Shown: one piece after another, positions 30,286 to 36,909 of the stretch
Position numbering within the stretch: position 1 is the stretch's first letter
Layout: each line of letters begins with the position of its first letter
From: JANLSE01 sp038214135
GTDB lineage: Bacteria; Chloroflexota; Chloroflexia; Chloroflexales; Roseiflexaceae
Length of the DNA: 36,909 bases
Reading direction: 5' to 3'
Assembly: GCA_038214135.1 (NCBI GenBank)
Contig: JBBQSD010000057.1
Location: 1 to 36,909 of the forward strand
The notes under the pieces: generated by a model
What the model was told of the DNA's origin: nothing
Databases searched by the model: none
The model's input: only the letters and a program-made list of their open reading frames with translations
Made by a program: the position numbers and the translations under genes

Positions 30286-30364
30286 GAAAGAACGTCGGTG
30301 GCCACTGCGAATCACACTCGTGCTAGCTAACCATGCGCTAGTCAACGCTAACGGCTGACGCAGA

Positions 30365-30412
30365 CCCCTCACCCCCGGCCCCTCTCCCATTGGGAGAGGG
30401 GTGCCCGCAGGG
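30365..30412. repeat. CCCTCACCCC-family palindromic repeat
   Basis: Includes CCCCTCTCCC-ATT-GGGAGAGGGG and the trailing TGCCCGCAGGG also seen in the copy at 2514-2570. Confidence 0.8.
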
Positions 30413-30442
30413 CTATCATTGCGTCATCATAGGATAAGAGGC

Positions 30443-30601
30443 GTAGGGTGGGCGGTTCGTGAACCGCCTACCCTGACGGACAATGATAGATCGACAATCA
30501 TCGTGGGCAGACCGATGTGTCTGCCCCTACACAATGGCCGACATGGACATCATCGCAAAAACATACGCCATATCTGCGGGCGGTTCGCGAACCGCCCCTA
30601 C
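30443..30601. repeat. Cluster of three related palindromes
   Basis: GGGCGGTTCGTGAACCGCC inside GTAGGG ends (30443-30473), GGGCAGAC/GTCTGCCC ending CCCTAC (30504-30531), and GGGCGGTTCGCGAACCGCCC ending CCCTAC (30576-30601). The cores differ while the outer borders are alike. Confidence 0.8.
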
Positions 30602-30630
30602 GGCTGACGGCTACATATAAGGTAAACCAC

Positions 30631-31971
30631 ATGCCAACAATCCTGGATACCTATACACAGGCTCATCCGCGTTCGGCTGTATTGGCCGAACGGGCCAGGG
30701 GCCGCTTCCCGAGCGGTGTCACCCACGATGTACGCTATGCGCCACCCTTCCCACTATTCGTGGAACGCAGCGCCGGCTCGCGCAAATGGGATGCCGATGA
30801 GAATGAACTGATCGATTTCATCACCGGCCATGGTGCGCTCTTGCTTGGCCACGGCCATCCCGCTGTTGTCGCTGCAGTTCAGGAGCAGATGGCCCGCGGA
30901 ACCCATTTCGGTGCCGAACACGAGCTGGCCATCCGCTGGGGCGAATTGGTGCAGGAACTGTTCCCGAGTATGCAACGGGTGCGCTTCACCGCATCGGGAA
31001 CCGAAGCGACTATGCTGGCATTGCGCTTGGCACGCGCCTATACAGGCCGCGATACCGTGATCCGCTTCTATGGTCACTACCACGGCTGGCATGATCTGTT
31101 GGCGCGCGAGAGCGATACAGATCGGCCTGTTGGTGTCCCAGAGGCGCTGCTTGGCTCGACAATTGTGCTGCAGGCGGAATTGGATGCATTGGCCGCAACC
31201 CTGGCCAGCAACACCGATATTGCCGCTGTGATCCTCGAACCAACCGGTGCATCATATGGCATGGTGCCGAGTTCGGATGTATTTCTGCGCGGGGTGCGCG
31301 AACTCACAACCGCCCATAATGTGCTGCTGATCTGCGATGAGGTCGTGACCGGCTTTCGGGTGGCTCCTGGTGGCGCACAGCAACGTACCGGCGTACAGGC
31401 GGATCTCACAACCCTAGCGAAGGTGTTGGCTGGCGGATTGCCTGGCGGCGCAGTCGGTGGACGTGCGGAAGTGCTGCGACATCTCGATTTTGGCGATGCG
31501 GCATGGATGAAAGAGCATAAAATTCGACATAATGGAACATTTAATGCCAACCCGCTTTCGGCGGCAGCAGGCGTTGCAACACTCGAACGGGTGCGTGGCG
31601 GCGAGCCAGGGCGGCATGCCAATGTGTTGATGCAGCAGATCATTAGCGGGCTGAACGAGGTGATCCAGGCGCACAGATTGCGTGGTTGGGCCGCCTATGG
31701 CGATGGATCGATCTTCCATCTGGTTGCCGGTGTGACGCCAGGGTTCGCGCCAGGTGAATTGCCCAGCCATCTGGCAGCCAGTGTGTTCAAGCAGGGCGGC
31801 GATCCGCAGATCCTTGGCGCACTACGATTGGCCTTGATCAATCGCGGCATCGATTTCATGCGTGGGCGCAGTGGGTTTCTCTCGCTGGCACACACACAAG
31901 CCGATGTGGCGGCAACAATCGCAGCGTTTGACGCAGCCCTTAGCGATCTCACCGCCGAGGGAGTGATTTAA
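30631..31971 (+). CDS. Class III PLP-dependent aminotransferase, HemL-like
   Basis: 446 aa, related to glutamate-1-semialdehyde 2,1-aminomutase. The PLP site is intact: SGTEATMLALRLARAYTGRD, LICDEVVTGFRVAPGG, and the Schiff-base Lys264 in LAKVLAGGLPGG; NGTFNANPLSAAAG is also typical. It may be true HemL (5-aminolevulinate synthesis) or one of the many HemL-like aminotransferases. The N-terminus (RFPSGVTHDVRY) differs from classical HemL, so no symbol is given. The ATG at 30631 is preceded by AAGG; the longer open frame lies in repeat DNA. It is single. A CAGGAGTCAG repeat begins six bases after the stop. Confidence 0.87.
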   Translation: MPTILDTYTQAHPRSAVLAERARGRFPSGVTHDVRYAPPFPLFVERSAGSRKWDADENELIDFITGHGALLLGHGHPAVVAAVQEQMARGTHFGAEHELAIRWGELVQELFPSMQRVRFTASGTEATMLALRLARAYTGRDTVIRFYGHYHGWHDLLARESDTDRPVGVPEALLGSTIVLQAELDALAATLASNTDIAAVILEPTGASYGMVPSSDVFLRGVRELTTAHNVLLICDEVVTGFRVAPGGAQQRTGVQADLTTLAKVLAGGLPGGAVGGRAEVLRHLDFGDAAWMKEHKIRHNGTFNANPLSAAAGVATLERVRGGEPGRHANVLMQQIISGLNEVIQAHRLRGWAAYGDGSIFHLVAGVTPGFAPGELPSHLAASVFKQGGDPQILGALRLALINRGIDFMRGRSGFLSLAHTQADVAATIAAFDAALSDLTAEGVI

Positions 31972-32021
31972 CAGCTGAGTATTCAGGAGTCAGGAGTCAG
32001 GAGTCAGAATACCAAGAACCG

Positions 32022-32077
32022 CCCTCACCCCCGGCCCCTCTCCCAATGGGAGAGGGGCGGCACAGCAGGGGTGAGGG
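32022..32077. repeat. CCCTCACCCC-family palindromic repeat
   Basis: CCCTCACCCC to GGGGTGAGGG with inner arms CCCCTCTCCC and GGGAGAGGGG. It directly follows the CAGGAGTCAG units. Confidence 0.8.
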
Positions 32078-32219
32078 AACAAGCCACCATCATTCATCGT
32101 TTGCAGCCGAGGCATGATCAACAGGCATTGGGGAGCCACGGACACACATTCGGGGTTCGGGGCAAGGCCCCGACCGCAGGAAGATCCAGGAAACCAGACG
32201 GCACGGTTTCCTGGTGCCA

Positions 32220-32292
32220 GCCGCGCATAGCGGCATAAAAGCTGCCTGCCGCACATAGCGGCATAAAAGCTGCCTGCCGCGCACAGCGGCAT
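32220..32292. repeat. 28-bp tandem repeat, about 2.6 copies
   Basis: Unit starts GCCGCGCATAGCGGCATAAA and ends AGCTGCCT, with starts at 32220, 32248 and 32276. Each unit contains a small hairpin GCCGC/GCGGC. The array ends 23 bases before the rsmD start, so it lies in the probable leader or promoter region. There are no spacers, so it is not a CRISPR. Confidence 0.9.
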
Positions 32293-32315
32293 CCTAAACT
32301 AATTTCAGGAAAGCA

Positions 32316-32888
32316 ATGCGTGTAATTACTGGCACAGCCAAGGGCCATAAACTCAAAGCACCAAAGGGCCTGGGCACTCGCCCAATGCTGGATCGGGTCA
32401 AAGAGGCCCTCTTTGGCGTACTCGAAGGCTATGGCGCAATCCGTGGGCGTGTGCTGGATCTGTATGCCGGTACTGGCTCAATTGGGATCGAGTGCCTATC
32501 GCGCGGCGCGGGATGGGGCGATTTTGTTGAGCAGAAGGGCAATGTGTGCCAAATCATCCGTGAAAATCTGGTGCATACCAAGTTCCAGGATCGCTCGCAG
32601 GTGTTCTGTATGCCGGTTGGCCGTTACCTGCAAACAGCTAGACCGCCAGAAAAATATGCTATAATTATGCTGGATCCACCCTATGCAGACCCGGCAATTG
32701 AAGAGACGATCCGAAGCGTTGCTGCATCGGGTATGCTTGATGACGATGGCGTACTGATTGTTGGGCATTCACCACGCGTTGAGCTTGCCGATGTATATGA
32801 AGGTCTGGTGCGTATCAAATTCCGCCGCCTGGGCGATTCTTGCTTTTCCATCTATGATCTGCGGGCCACAAGCGATACACCATCGTAG
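32316..32888 (+). CDS. rsmD: 16S rRNA (guanine966-N2)-methyltransferase
   Basis: 190 aa, normal length. SAM-dependent Rossmann-fold methyltransferase that modifies G966 of 16S rRNA in the assembling 30S subunit. Recognised by MRVITGTAKGHKLKAPKGLG, TRPMLDRVKEALFGVL, the SAM motif VLDLYAGTGSIGIECLSRGA and the catalytic LDPPYADP. The start has AGGAAA six bases upstream. It is followed after 45 bases by coaD, the widespread rsmD-coaD pairing, and continues into the ribosomal/lipid cluster. Confidence 0.95.
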   Translation: MRVITGTAKGHKLKAPKGLGTRPMLDRVKEALFGVLEGYGAIRGRVLDLYAGTGSIGIECLSRGAGWGDFVEQKGNVCQIIRENLVHTKFQDRSQVFCMPVGRYLQTARPPEKYAIIMLDPPYADPAIEETIRSVAASGMLDDDGVLIVGHSPRVELADVYEGLVRIKFRRLGDSCFSIYDLRATSDTPS

Positions 32889-32933
32889 GGCGTTTGGCGT
32901 CAGCATCAGTTACTCTCCTTCAAGGAGCCTTTT

Positions 32934-33422
32934 GTGATCACCGCCGTGTACCCTGGGAGCTTTGATCCCGTCACCAATGGCCACCTCGATATTGCCATTC
33001 GTGCATCACGTCTGTTCGATATCGTGATCATGGCCGTATTTGATCGGCCAAATAAGCGATTATTGTTCGATACTGATGAGCGGGTTGCGTTATTGCGCGA
33101 GGCGGTTGGCGATCACCCGAACATCAAAGTCGATACCTATTCGATTATGACGGTCGATTATGTGCAGCATGTTGGTGGTTCGGTGATTGTACGTGGGCTA
33201 CGCGATCCGCGTGATTTTGATGCTGAATTCCAGATGGCGCAGATCAATCAGCGGCTGGCCCCCAAAGTTGATGTCGTGCTGTTTATGGCCGATCACAAAT
33301 ATACATTCTTCAGTTCGACAACCGTCAAGGAGCTTGCCTCACTCGGGCGCGATGTCTCGTGGTTAGTACCGCCGCATGTGGACGAAGCGCTTCGGCGGGC
33401 CTATCTGCAGCCGCAGGAGTGA
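32934..33422 (+). CDS. coaD: Phosphopantetheine adenylyltransferase
   Basis: 162 aa, normal length. Transfers AMP from ATP to 4'-phosphopantetheine, the next-to-last step of coenzyme A synthesis. The nucleotidyltransferase motif YPGSFDPVTNGHLD is at 5-18, with VRGLRDPRDFDAEFQMAQIN and the SSTTVKELASLG motif near residue 125. The start is GTG at 32934 with CAAGGAG at the correct distance. It supplies CoA for the fatty-acid genes encoded further right. Confidence 0.97.
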   Translation: MITAVYPGSFDPVTNGHLDIAIRASRLFDIVIMAVFDRPNKRLLFDTDERVALLREAVGDHPNIKVDTYSIMTVDYVQHVGGSVIVRGLRDPRDFDAEFQMAQINQRLAPKVDVVLFMADHKYTFFSSTTVKELASLGRDVSWLVPPHVDEALRRAYLQPQE

Positions 33423-33426
33423 TATT

Positions 33427-33858
33427 GTGGCACGGAGGGAGGTGAGCACCATCGAGCTTGATCAACTCATTGATGAAATCGAAGATATTCTGGCGCAGGG
33501 GCGGCGGGTTCCCTTCAGTGGGCGCTTGCTTGTTGATGAAGAGAAACTGCTCGATATCATTGATCGCATGCGCGTTGCCGTTCCCGAGGAGCTGAAACAA
33601 GCGCGCCGGGTGATCGCCGAACAAGAACGGCTGATCGGCGAGGCTCAGGCACGGGTTCAGGCAGCACTCCAGGAACAAGGGCTCATGGCGGCTGTCGAGG
33701 CAGAACGAGCACGCCTTCTGGATCTGGCCGAACGCGAGGCGATTGGCATCCGTGGTGGTGCCGATGATTATGCGCGCCAGGTGTTGGAAGAATTACAGAT
33801 CCGCCTTGCCAAACTGCAAGCCAGTGTGCAAAATGGGTTGGGGGAGCTGCGGAAGTAG
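33427..33858 (+). CDS. Coiled-coil protein linked to coaD
   Basis: 143 aa. Almost entirely helical and charged: IELDQLIDEIEDILAQGRRV, then PEELKQARRVIAEQERLIGE, then LLDLAEREAIG. It resembles the soluble part of ATP-synthase subunit b/H-type stalk proteins but lacks a membrane segment, so that similarity may only reflect coiled-coil composition. GTG at 33427 is preferred because AGGAG in the end of coaD lies six bases upstream; another GTG at 33442 abuts AGGGAG too closely. The four-base gap to coaD implies co-transcription. The stop is followed at once by a CAGGAGTCAG-family repeat. Function unknown. Confidence 0.78.
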   Translation: MARREVSTIELDQLIDEIEDILAQGRRVPFSGRLLVDEEKLLDIIDRMRVAVPEELKQARRVIAEQERLIGEAQARVQAALQEQGLMAAVEAERARLLDLAEREAIGIRGGADDYARQVLEELQIRLAKLQASVQNGLGELRK

Positions 33859-33974
33859 TATTCAGGAGTCAGAATTCAGAATTCAGAATGCTCCTATCGA
33901 TCCACCGTGGTTATACAAGCAACATCTGGTTGAATAGCAACATATTCTGACTCCTGACTTCTGAATTCTGAATA
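33858..33974. repeat. Long inverted repeat of the CAGGAGTCAG family
   Basis: The left arm (33858-33890) contains CAGGAGTCAG and tandem AGAATTCAGA. The right arm (33943-33974) is the approximate reverse complement, ending TTCTGAATAC. The last G of the preceding stop codon is the first base of the repeat. It could form a hairpin separating the coaD operon from the yceD promoter. Confidence 0.8.
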
Positions 33975-33980
33975 CTTAGC

Positions 33981-34009
33981 TTGACACCATTGCTACGCTG
34001 GCCTATAAT
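33981..34009 (+). promoter_or_regulatory. Perfect sigma-70 consensus promoter of yceD-rpmF
   Basis: TTGACA (33981-33986), exactly 17 bases, then TATAAT (34004-34009). All twelve consensus positions match. It should drive strong transcription of yceD and rpmF from about 34016. Confidence 0.9.
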
Positions 34010-34049
34010 ATCGCTTCTGTAGTGCGCCGATGCGCAGGGTGGGTTTGGT

Positions 34050-34589
34050 ATGTCTCCGGTAGAGCATGATCTCAAGTTTAATGTTGCGCAGTTGCTCCGT
34101 GAAATAATTGGTGCACAGCGCTCGTACACATTCACAGAGGAGCGAATAATACTGGATCCACCTCTGGTATTACGGGCCATTGATGGGAAGGTGCAATTTA
34201 CGCGCACAGCCAGTGGCGTGATCGGTGCTGTGAATGCACAGGGTATTGTTGCAACAGAGTGTACACGTTGCTTAAAGCCGATAGACATGCAGGTTGCTGT
34301 CCGCTTCTATGATGAGTTTCATTCACGGTTTGAGGTGAACACCGGAATACCATTGCCAGCGCCAGATGAAGAAGATCCATTCTTCATTGATGAACAGCAT
34401 ATGGTTGATATCGGTGAGGCCATTCGCGAGTATACGCTGATTGAGTTACCGATGCGTCCGCTGTGTATGCCGGATTGCAAAGGGCTCTGCCCACGCTGTG
34501 GTGTTGATTGGAATAATGAGCAGTGTACCTGTAGCGATGCCGAAGTCGATGAGCGATTAGAAGTATTGCGGGCGTTGCTCAACAACTAA
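34050..34589 (+). CDS. yceD: DUF177/YceD family protein
   Basis: 179 aa. YceD proteins are encoded next to rpmF in most bacteria and are implicated in 23S rRNA accumulation and 50S assembly. Recognised by the cysteine pairs in TECTRCLKPI (about 70-80) and the C-terminal CMPDCKGLCPRCGVDWNN (about 142-159), which probably bind zinc, and by YTLIELPMRPLC. The start has GGTTTGGT before it with a weak ribosome site. The spacing of 27 bases to rpmF and the shared consensus promoter indicate one operon. Confidence 0.93.
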   Translation: MSPVEHDLKFNVAQLLREIIGAQRSYTFTEERIILDPPLVLRAIDGKVQFTRTASGVIGAVNAQGIVATECTRCLKPIDMQVAVRFYDEFHSRFEVNTGIPLPAPDEEDPFFIDEQHMVDIGEAIREYTLIELPMRPLCMPDCKGLCPRCGVDWNNEQCTCSDAEVDERLEVLRALLNN

Positions 34590-34616
34590 GCGAACAAAGA
34601 AGGAAGAATACGACCA

Positions 34617-34814
34617 ATGGGTGCCGTACCAAAATCCAAAATTTCGCGCCATCGCCGTGGCAACCGCCGCCGCAATCAGGCCCTTACCGCTCCAACACTG
34701 GTGACATGCCCGCATTGTGGGAAGTGGATGCAATCCCATCATACATGCAAGAACTGTGGCATGTATCGTGATCGGCAGATCATTGTGATCGCCGAACCCG
34801 GTACCGATGAGTAA
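34617..34814 (+). CDS. rpmF: 50S ribosomal protein L32
   Basis: 65 aa. N-terminus MGAVPKSKISRHRRGNRRRN is the family signature, followed by a zinc ribbon with CPHCGKW and CKNCGMY. Part of the large ribosomal subunit. GAAGGAAG lies about ten bases upstream. It is the second gene of the yceD operon and is followed by an intrinsic terminator before fabH. Confidence 0.97.
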   Translation: MGAVPKSKISRHRRGNRRRNQALTAPTLVTCPHCGKWMQSHHTCKNCGMYRDRQIIVIAEPGTDE

Positions 34815-34835
34815 TGCCGTCTCGGCAACCGTTTC

Positions 34836-34875
34836 GGGTTACTGACGCGCCAAGCGTGCCAGTGACCCTCTTTTT
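34836..34875 (+). terminator. Intrinsic terminator after rpmF
   Basis: GGGTTACTG-ACGC pairs with GCGT-CAGTGACCC (one G-U pair and a two-base bulge), followed by TCTTTTTAT. It separates rpmF from fabH by 19 bases, so fabH probably depends on readthrough or an internal promoter not evident here. Confidence 0.7.
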
Positions 34876-34893
34876 ATATCGGGCAGTACAATA

Positions 34894-35886
34894 ATGGCCA
34901 AGTATGCCGCAATTACGGGCTGGGGTATGGCAGTTCCCGAACGGGTACTGACGAATGCAGACCTTGAGCTCATGGTACAAACCTCGGACGAATGGATTGT
35001 TTCGCGCACTGGCATTCGTGAGCGCCGGATCGTCGGCCCCGATGAATGCACATCGACACTTGCAACAGAGGCTGGTCGCAGAGCGCTCGCCCTGGCTGGC
35101 GTTGCACCAGCTGCCGTTGATCTTGTGATTCTGGCAACCTGCACCCCTGATCGGCCCTTCCCTGCAACTGCCTGCACTGTTCAGGCCAATCTTGGCATTC
35201 CTGCAGTGGGTGCGTTTGATCTGGCTGCTGCATGCAGTGGTTTTGTGTATGGCTTGAGTGTAGCGACCAGCATGATCCAGAGTGGTGCTGCACGAACGGT
35301 GCTGTTTCTGGCCGCCGATGTGTTCAGCCGTAGCTATATCGATTGGAACGACCGGGCGACGTGTGTGCTGTTTGGTGATGGTGCCGGGGCAATTGTGTTG
35401 CAAGCCAGTGATGAACCACACGGGATGCTCTCCTGCGATCTTGGTGCATCGGGCGCGGATGAAGCATTGATGGTGGTGGAGGCGGGCGGTGTGCGTATGC
35501 CATTAACGCCCGAATTATTGGAACAGGGCAAGCAGCATTTTGTCATGCAGGGCCGCGAGGTCTTTAAGCTGGCGGTTCGTGGCATGGCCGAATCATCACT
35601 GCGAGCCGTGGAGCGAGCCGGCCTGGAGCTTGATGATATTGCATTGGTCGTTCCGCACCAGGCCAATCTACGGATTATTGAGGCGGCGGCCAAACGCCTG
35701 GAAGTGCCGATCAAACGGTTTCTGATCAATCTTGATCGCTATGGAAATACATCGGCGGCAACAATACCAATTGGTCTGGTTGAAGCGGCTGAACAGGGCC
35801 GCCTCAAAGCTGGCGATTATGTGTTGGTGACGGCATTTGGTGGCGGGCTGACATGGGGCTCGGCGGTGATTCGCTGGGGCTCATAA
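34894..35886 (+). CDS. fabH: Beta-ketoacyl-ACP synthase III
   Basis: 330 aa. Starts fatty-acid elongation by condensing acetyl-CoA or a branched acyl-CoA with malonyl-ACP. Catalytic triad visible: Cys114 in AAACSGFVYGL, His255 in VVPHQANLR, Asn285 in RYGNTSAATIP. N-terminus AAITGWGMAVPERVLTN and TSDEWIVSRTGIRERRI are typical. The ribosome site before ATG 34894 is weak (AATAATGG context). A CCCTCACCCC repeat begins directly after the TAA stop, between fabH and fabD. Confidence 0.97.
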   Translation: MAKYAAITGWGMAVPERVLTNADLELMVQTSDEWIVSRTGIRERRIVGPDECTSTLATEAGRRALALAGVAPAAVDLVILATCTPDRPFPATACTVQANLGIPAVGAFDLAAACSGFVYGLSVATSMIQSGAARTVLFLAADVFSRSYIDWNDRATCVLFGDGAGAIVLQASDEPHGMLSCDLGASGADEALMVVEAGGVRMPLTPELLEQGKQHFVMQGREVFKLAVRGMAESSLRAVERAGLELDDIALVVPHQANLRIIEAAAKRLEVPIKRFLINLDRYGNTSAATIPIGLVEAAEQGRLKAGDYVLVTAFGGGLTWGSAVIRWGS

Positions 35887-35916
35887 CCCTCACCCCTCTC
35901 CCTGAAGGGAGAGGGG
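35887..35916. repeat. Short CCCTCACCCC-family element abutting the fabH stop
   Basis: CCCTCACCCC overlapping CCCCTCTCCC-TGAA-GGGAGAGGGG. It starts at the base after the fabH TAA and leaves the fabD start 37 bases further on. Confidence 0.8.
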
Positions 35917-35953
35917 AATACTGTATCTGGATAGGCACGTGTAAGGTAGAGAT

Positions 35954-36909
35954 GTGACAATCGCATTTGTTTTCCCTGGGCAGGGTTCCCAGGTTGTTGG
36001 GATGGGCCGCGATCTGTATGAATCCTCAGCGGCGGCCCGCGAAATCTTTGATCTGGCCGATGCAACGCTTGGGTTTTCGCTGACACGGTTGTGCTTTGAG
36101 GGGCCGGAAGATGCGCTGACGGCAACCGAGAATGCCCAGCCAGCGTTGCTGACAGTCTGTACGGCATTGTTGGCCGCATTGGCCGAGGCTGAATCTGGAC
36201 AGATATCACAGGATGATCAGCCAGATTCTGATGGCGGGAGTGGATGGACGGCCTATATTGCACGGCATGCGGCATATGTGGCTGGCCATAGCCTGGGCGA
36301 ATATTCTGCGCTAGTTGCTGTTGGCGTGCTGGATTTCCCAACGGCGCTGCGTTTGGTGCGGCGGCGTGGTGAATTGATGGCGCAGGCCACCGATGGAACA
36401 ATGGTTGCGATCCTGGGTGGCAATGAAAGCAAGCTTGAGGCCGCCTGTCGGACAGCATCGGTTGGCCGTGAAATGGTGGTTATTGCAAACTATAATGCGC
36501 CAGGCCAATTGGTGCTTAGTGGCACTATAGCGGCAGTTGAGCGGGTCGTTGCACTGGCAAAGCAACAGGGTGCCAAGCGCGCCATTCCACTGAAAGTGAG
36601 TGCTGCGTTTCATTCGCCATTGATGCAGGCGGCGGCAGATGATCTGGGTATGGATCTGGCTGTTGCGCCATTGCGCGATGCATTGGTTCCAGTGCTGGGA
36701 AATGTCGCGGCAGTACCGTTAACAAGCATTGCCGATCTGCGGGCAGAATTGGCGGCACAGGTAACGGCACCGGTGCGCTGGATTGCATCAGTTGAGCATA
36801 TGGTGGCAGATGGGGTGACAACCATTGTCGAGGTTGGCCCTGGTTCCGTATTGAGCGGCATGATCAAGCGGATTGCACCAAATACCAGGCTTGTCACAAT
36901 TGGCGATAG
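35954..36909 (+). CDS. fabD: Malonyl-CoA:ACP transacylase (3' end outside the window)
   Basis: At least 318 residues with no stop before the right edge. Loads malonate from malonyl-CoA onto acyl carrier protein. Starts GTG at 35954 with the family N-terminus TIAFVFPGQGSQVVGMG. The nucleophile Ser113 lies in GHSLGEYSA, and His is in VSAAFHSPLM. Between about residues 75 and 108 there is an insertion rich in Asp, Gly and Ser (GQISQDDQPDSDGGSG) absent from the E. coli enzyme, where the Ser is near position 92. The last codons (RLVTIGD) are near the usual C-terminus, so little is missing. With fabH it forms the start of a fatty-acid cluster. Confidence 0.94.
   Translation, partial: MTIAFVFPGQGSQVVGMGRDLYESSAAAREIFDLADATLGFSLTRLCFEGPEDALTATENAQPALLTVCTALLAALAEAESGQISQDDQPDSDGGSGWTAYIARHAAYVAGHSLGEYSALVAVGVLDFPTALRLVRRRGELMAQATDGTMVAILGGNESKLEAACRTASVGREMVVIANYNAPGQLVLSGTIAAVERVVALAKQQGAKRAIPLKVSAAFHSPLMQAAADDLGMDLAVAPLRDALVPVLGNVAAVPLTSIADLRAELAAQVTAPVRWIASVEHMVADGVTTIVEVGPGSVLSGMIKRIAPNTRLVTIGD

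Larger units (their letters stand above)
30286..30630. other. Repeat-rich intergenic region before the aminotransferase
   Basis: 345 bases with no supported gene. It holds a CCCTCACCCC element (30365-30412) and three palindromes with related outer ends: 30443-30473 (GGTTCG type), 30504-30531 (GGGCAGAC type) and 30576-30601 (GGTTCG type). Confidence 0.7.
31972..32315. other. Repeat-rich intergenic region before rsmD
   Basis: 344 bases with no supported gene. From left to right it holds CAGGAGTCAG tandem units (31979-32010), a CCCTCACCCC element (32022-32077) and 28-bp tandem repeats (32220-32292). The stretch between 32100 and 32215 has an imperfect inverted repeat (ACGGTTTCCTGG near 32202) but nothing that looks like a gene. 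Confidence 0.65.

Noticed and set aside
32220..32292. 28-bp direct repeats as a possible short CRISPR array
   Set aside because: The units are strictly tandem with no spacers between them.

Overview
The window looks like chromosomal DNA of a Chloroflexota bacterium, most likely class Chloroflexia. This rests on the mix of gene families: a very large cyclase/ATPase/TPR regulator, secreted proteases ending in YLPL(I/V)VR, a GerMN protein with an N-terminal four-cysteine module, and the rpmF-fabH-fabD order. Moderately high GC and many short palindromic intergenic repeats fit too. The genus cannot be fixed from sequence alone. No rRNA, tRNA, CRISPR array, insertion sequence or prophage was recognised.

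Layout. 1-3.5 kb: a minus-strand sugar ABC importer operon (two permeases, then the binding lipoprotein). 3.7-7.9 kb: one 4.2-kb gene for a tandem-cyclase/ATPase/TPR regulator. 8.3-11.5 kb: a secreted C25 (gingipain-like) peptidase. 11.6-13 kb: HU, a compact unannotated transcription unit with a 14-codon ORF and alternative RNA hairpins, and ribosomal protein L25. 13.1-16.4 kb: a small J-domain-like protein and a secreted metzincin-like protease. 16.4-19.4 kb: a frameshifted remnant, 4-alpha-glucanotransferase and a GNAT acetyltransferase. 19.4-20.9 kb: a decayed island (DUF11 remnant, orphan ORF, 5'-truncated GNAT). 20.9-24.9 kb, minus strand: an HhH-GPD protein lacking the usual catalytic Asp, a VOC protein, a WYL regulator and a glycosidase-like lipoprotein. 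25.2-27.8 kb: the site-2 protease RseP followed by a split, membrane-anchored Cas4/RecB-like nuclease and two small cistrons. 27.8-30.3 kb: a GerMN-domain membrane protein and a metallophosphoesterase. 30.6-36.9 kb: a HemL-like aminotransferase, then housekeeping genes rsmD, coaD, a coiled-coil protein, yceD, rpmF, fabH and fabD (cut by the right edge).

Functional themes are carbohydrate uptake and breakdown (ABC importer, MalQ, glycosidase-like lipoprotein), extracellular proteolysis (two proteases with the same C-terminal tail), and a core translation and lipid-synthesis block driven by a consensus promoter before yceD.

The two best candidates for undescribed biology are (i) the 12049-12236 unit, where one 10-base sequence occurs twice around its complement so that two hairpins compete across the ribosome-binding site and a tiny ORF, and (ii) the nuclease at 26336-27189, whose N-terminal Fe-S cysteine and His motif lie on one membrane peptide while the D/ExK/QxxxY core and three cysteines lie on another. 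At least seven genes are also followed closely by, or end inside, dispersed repeats.
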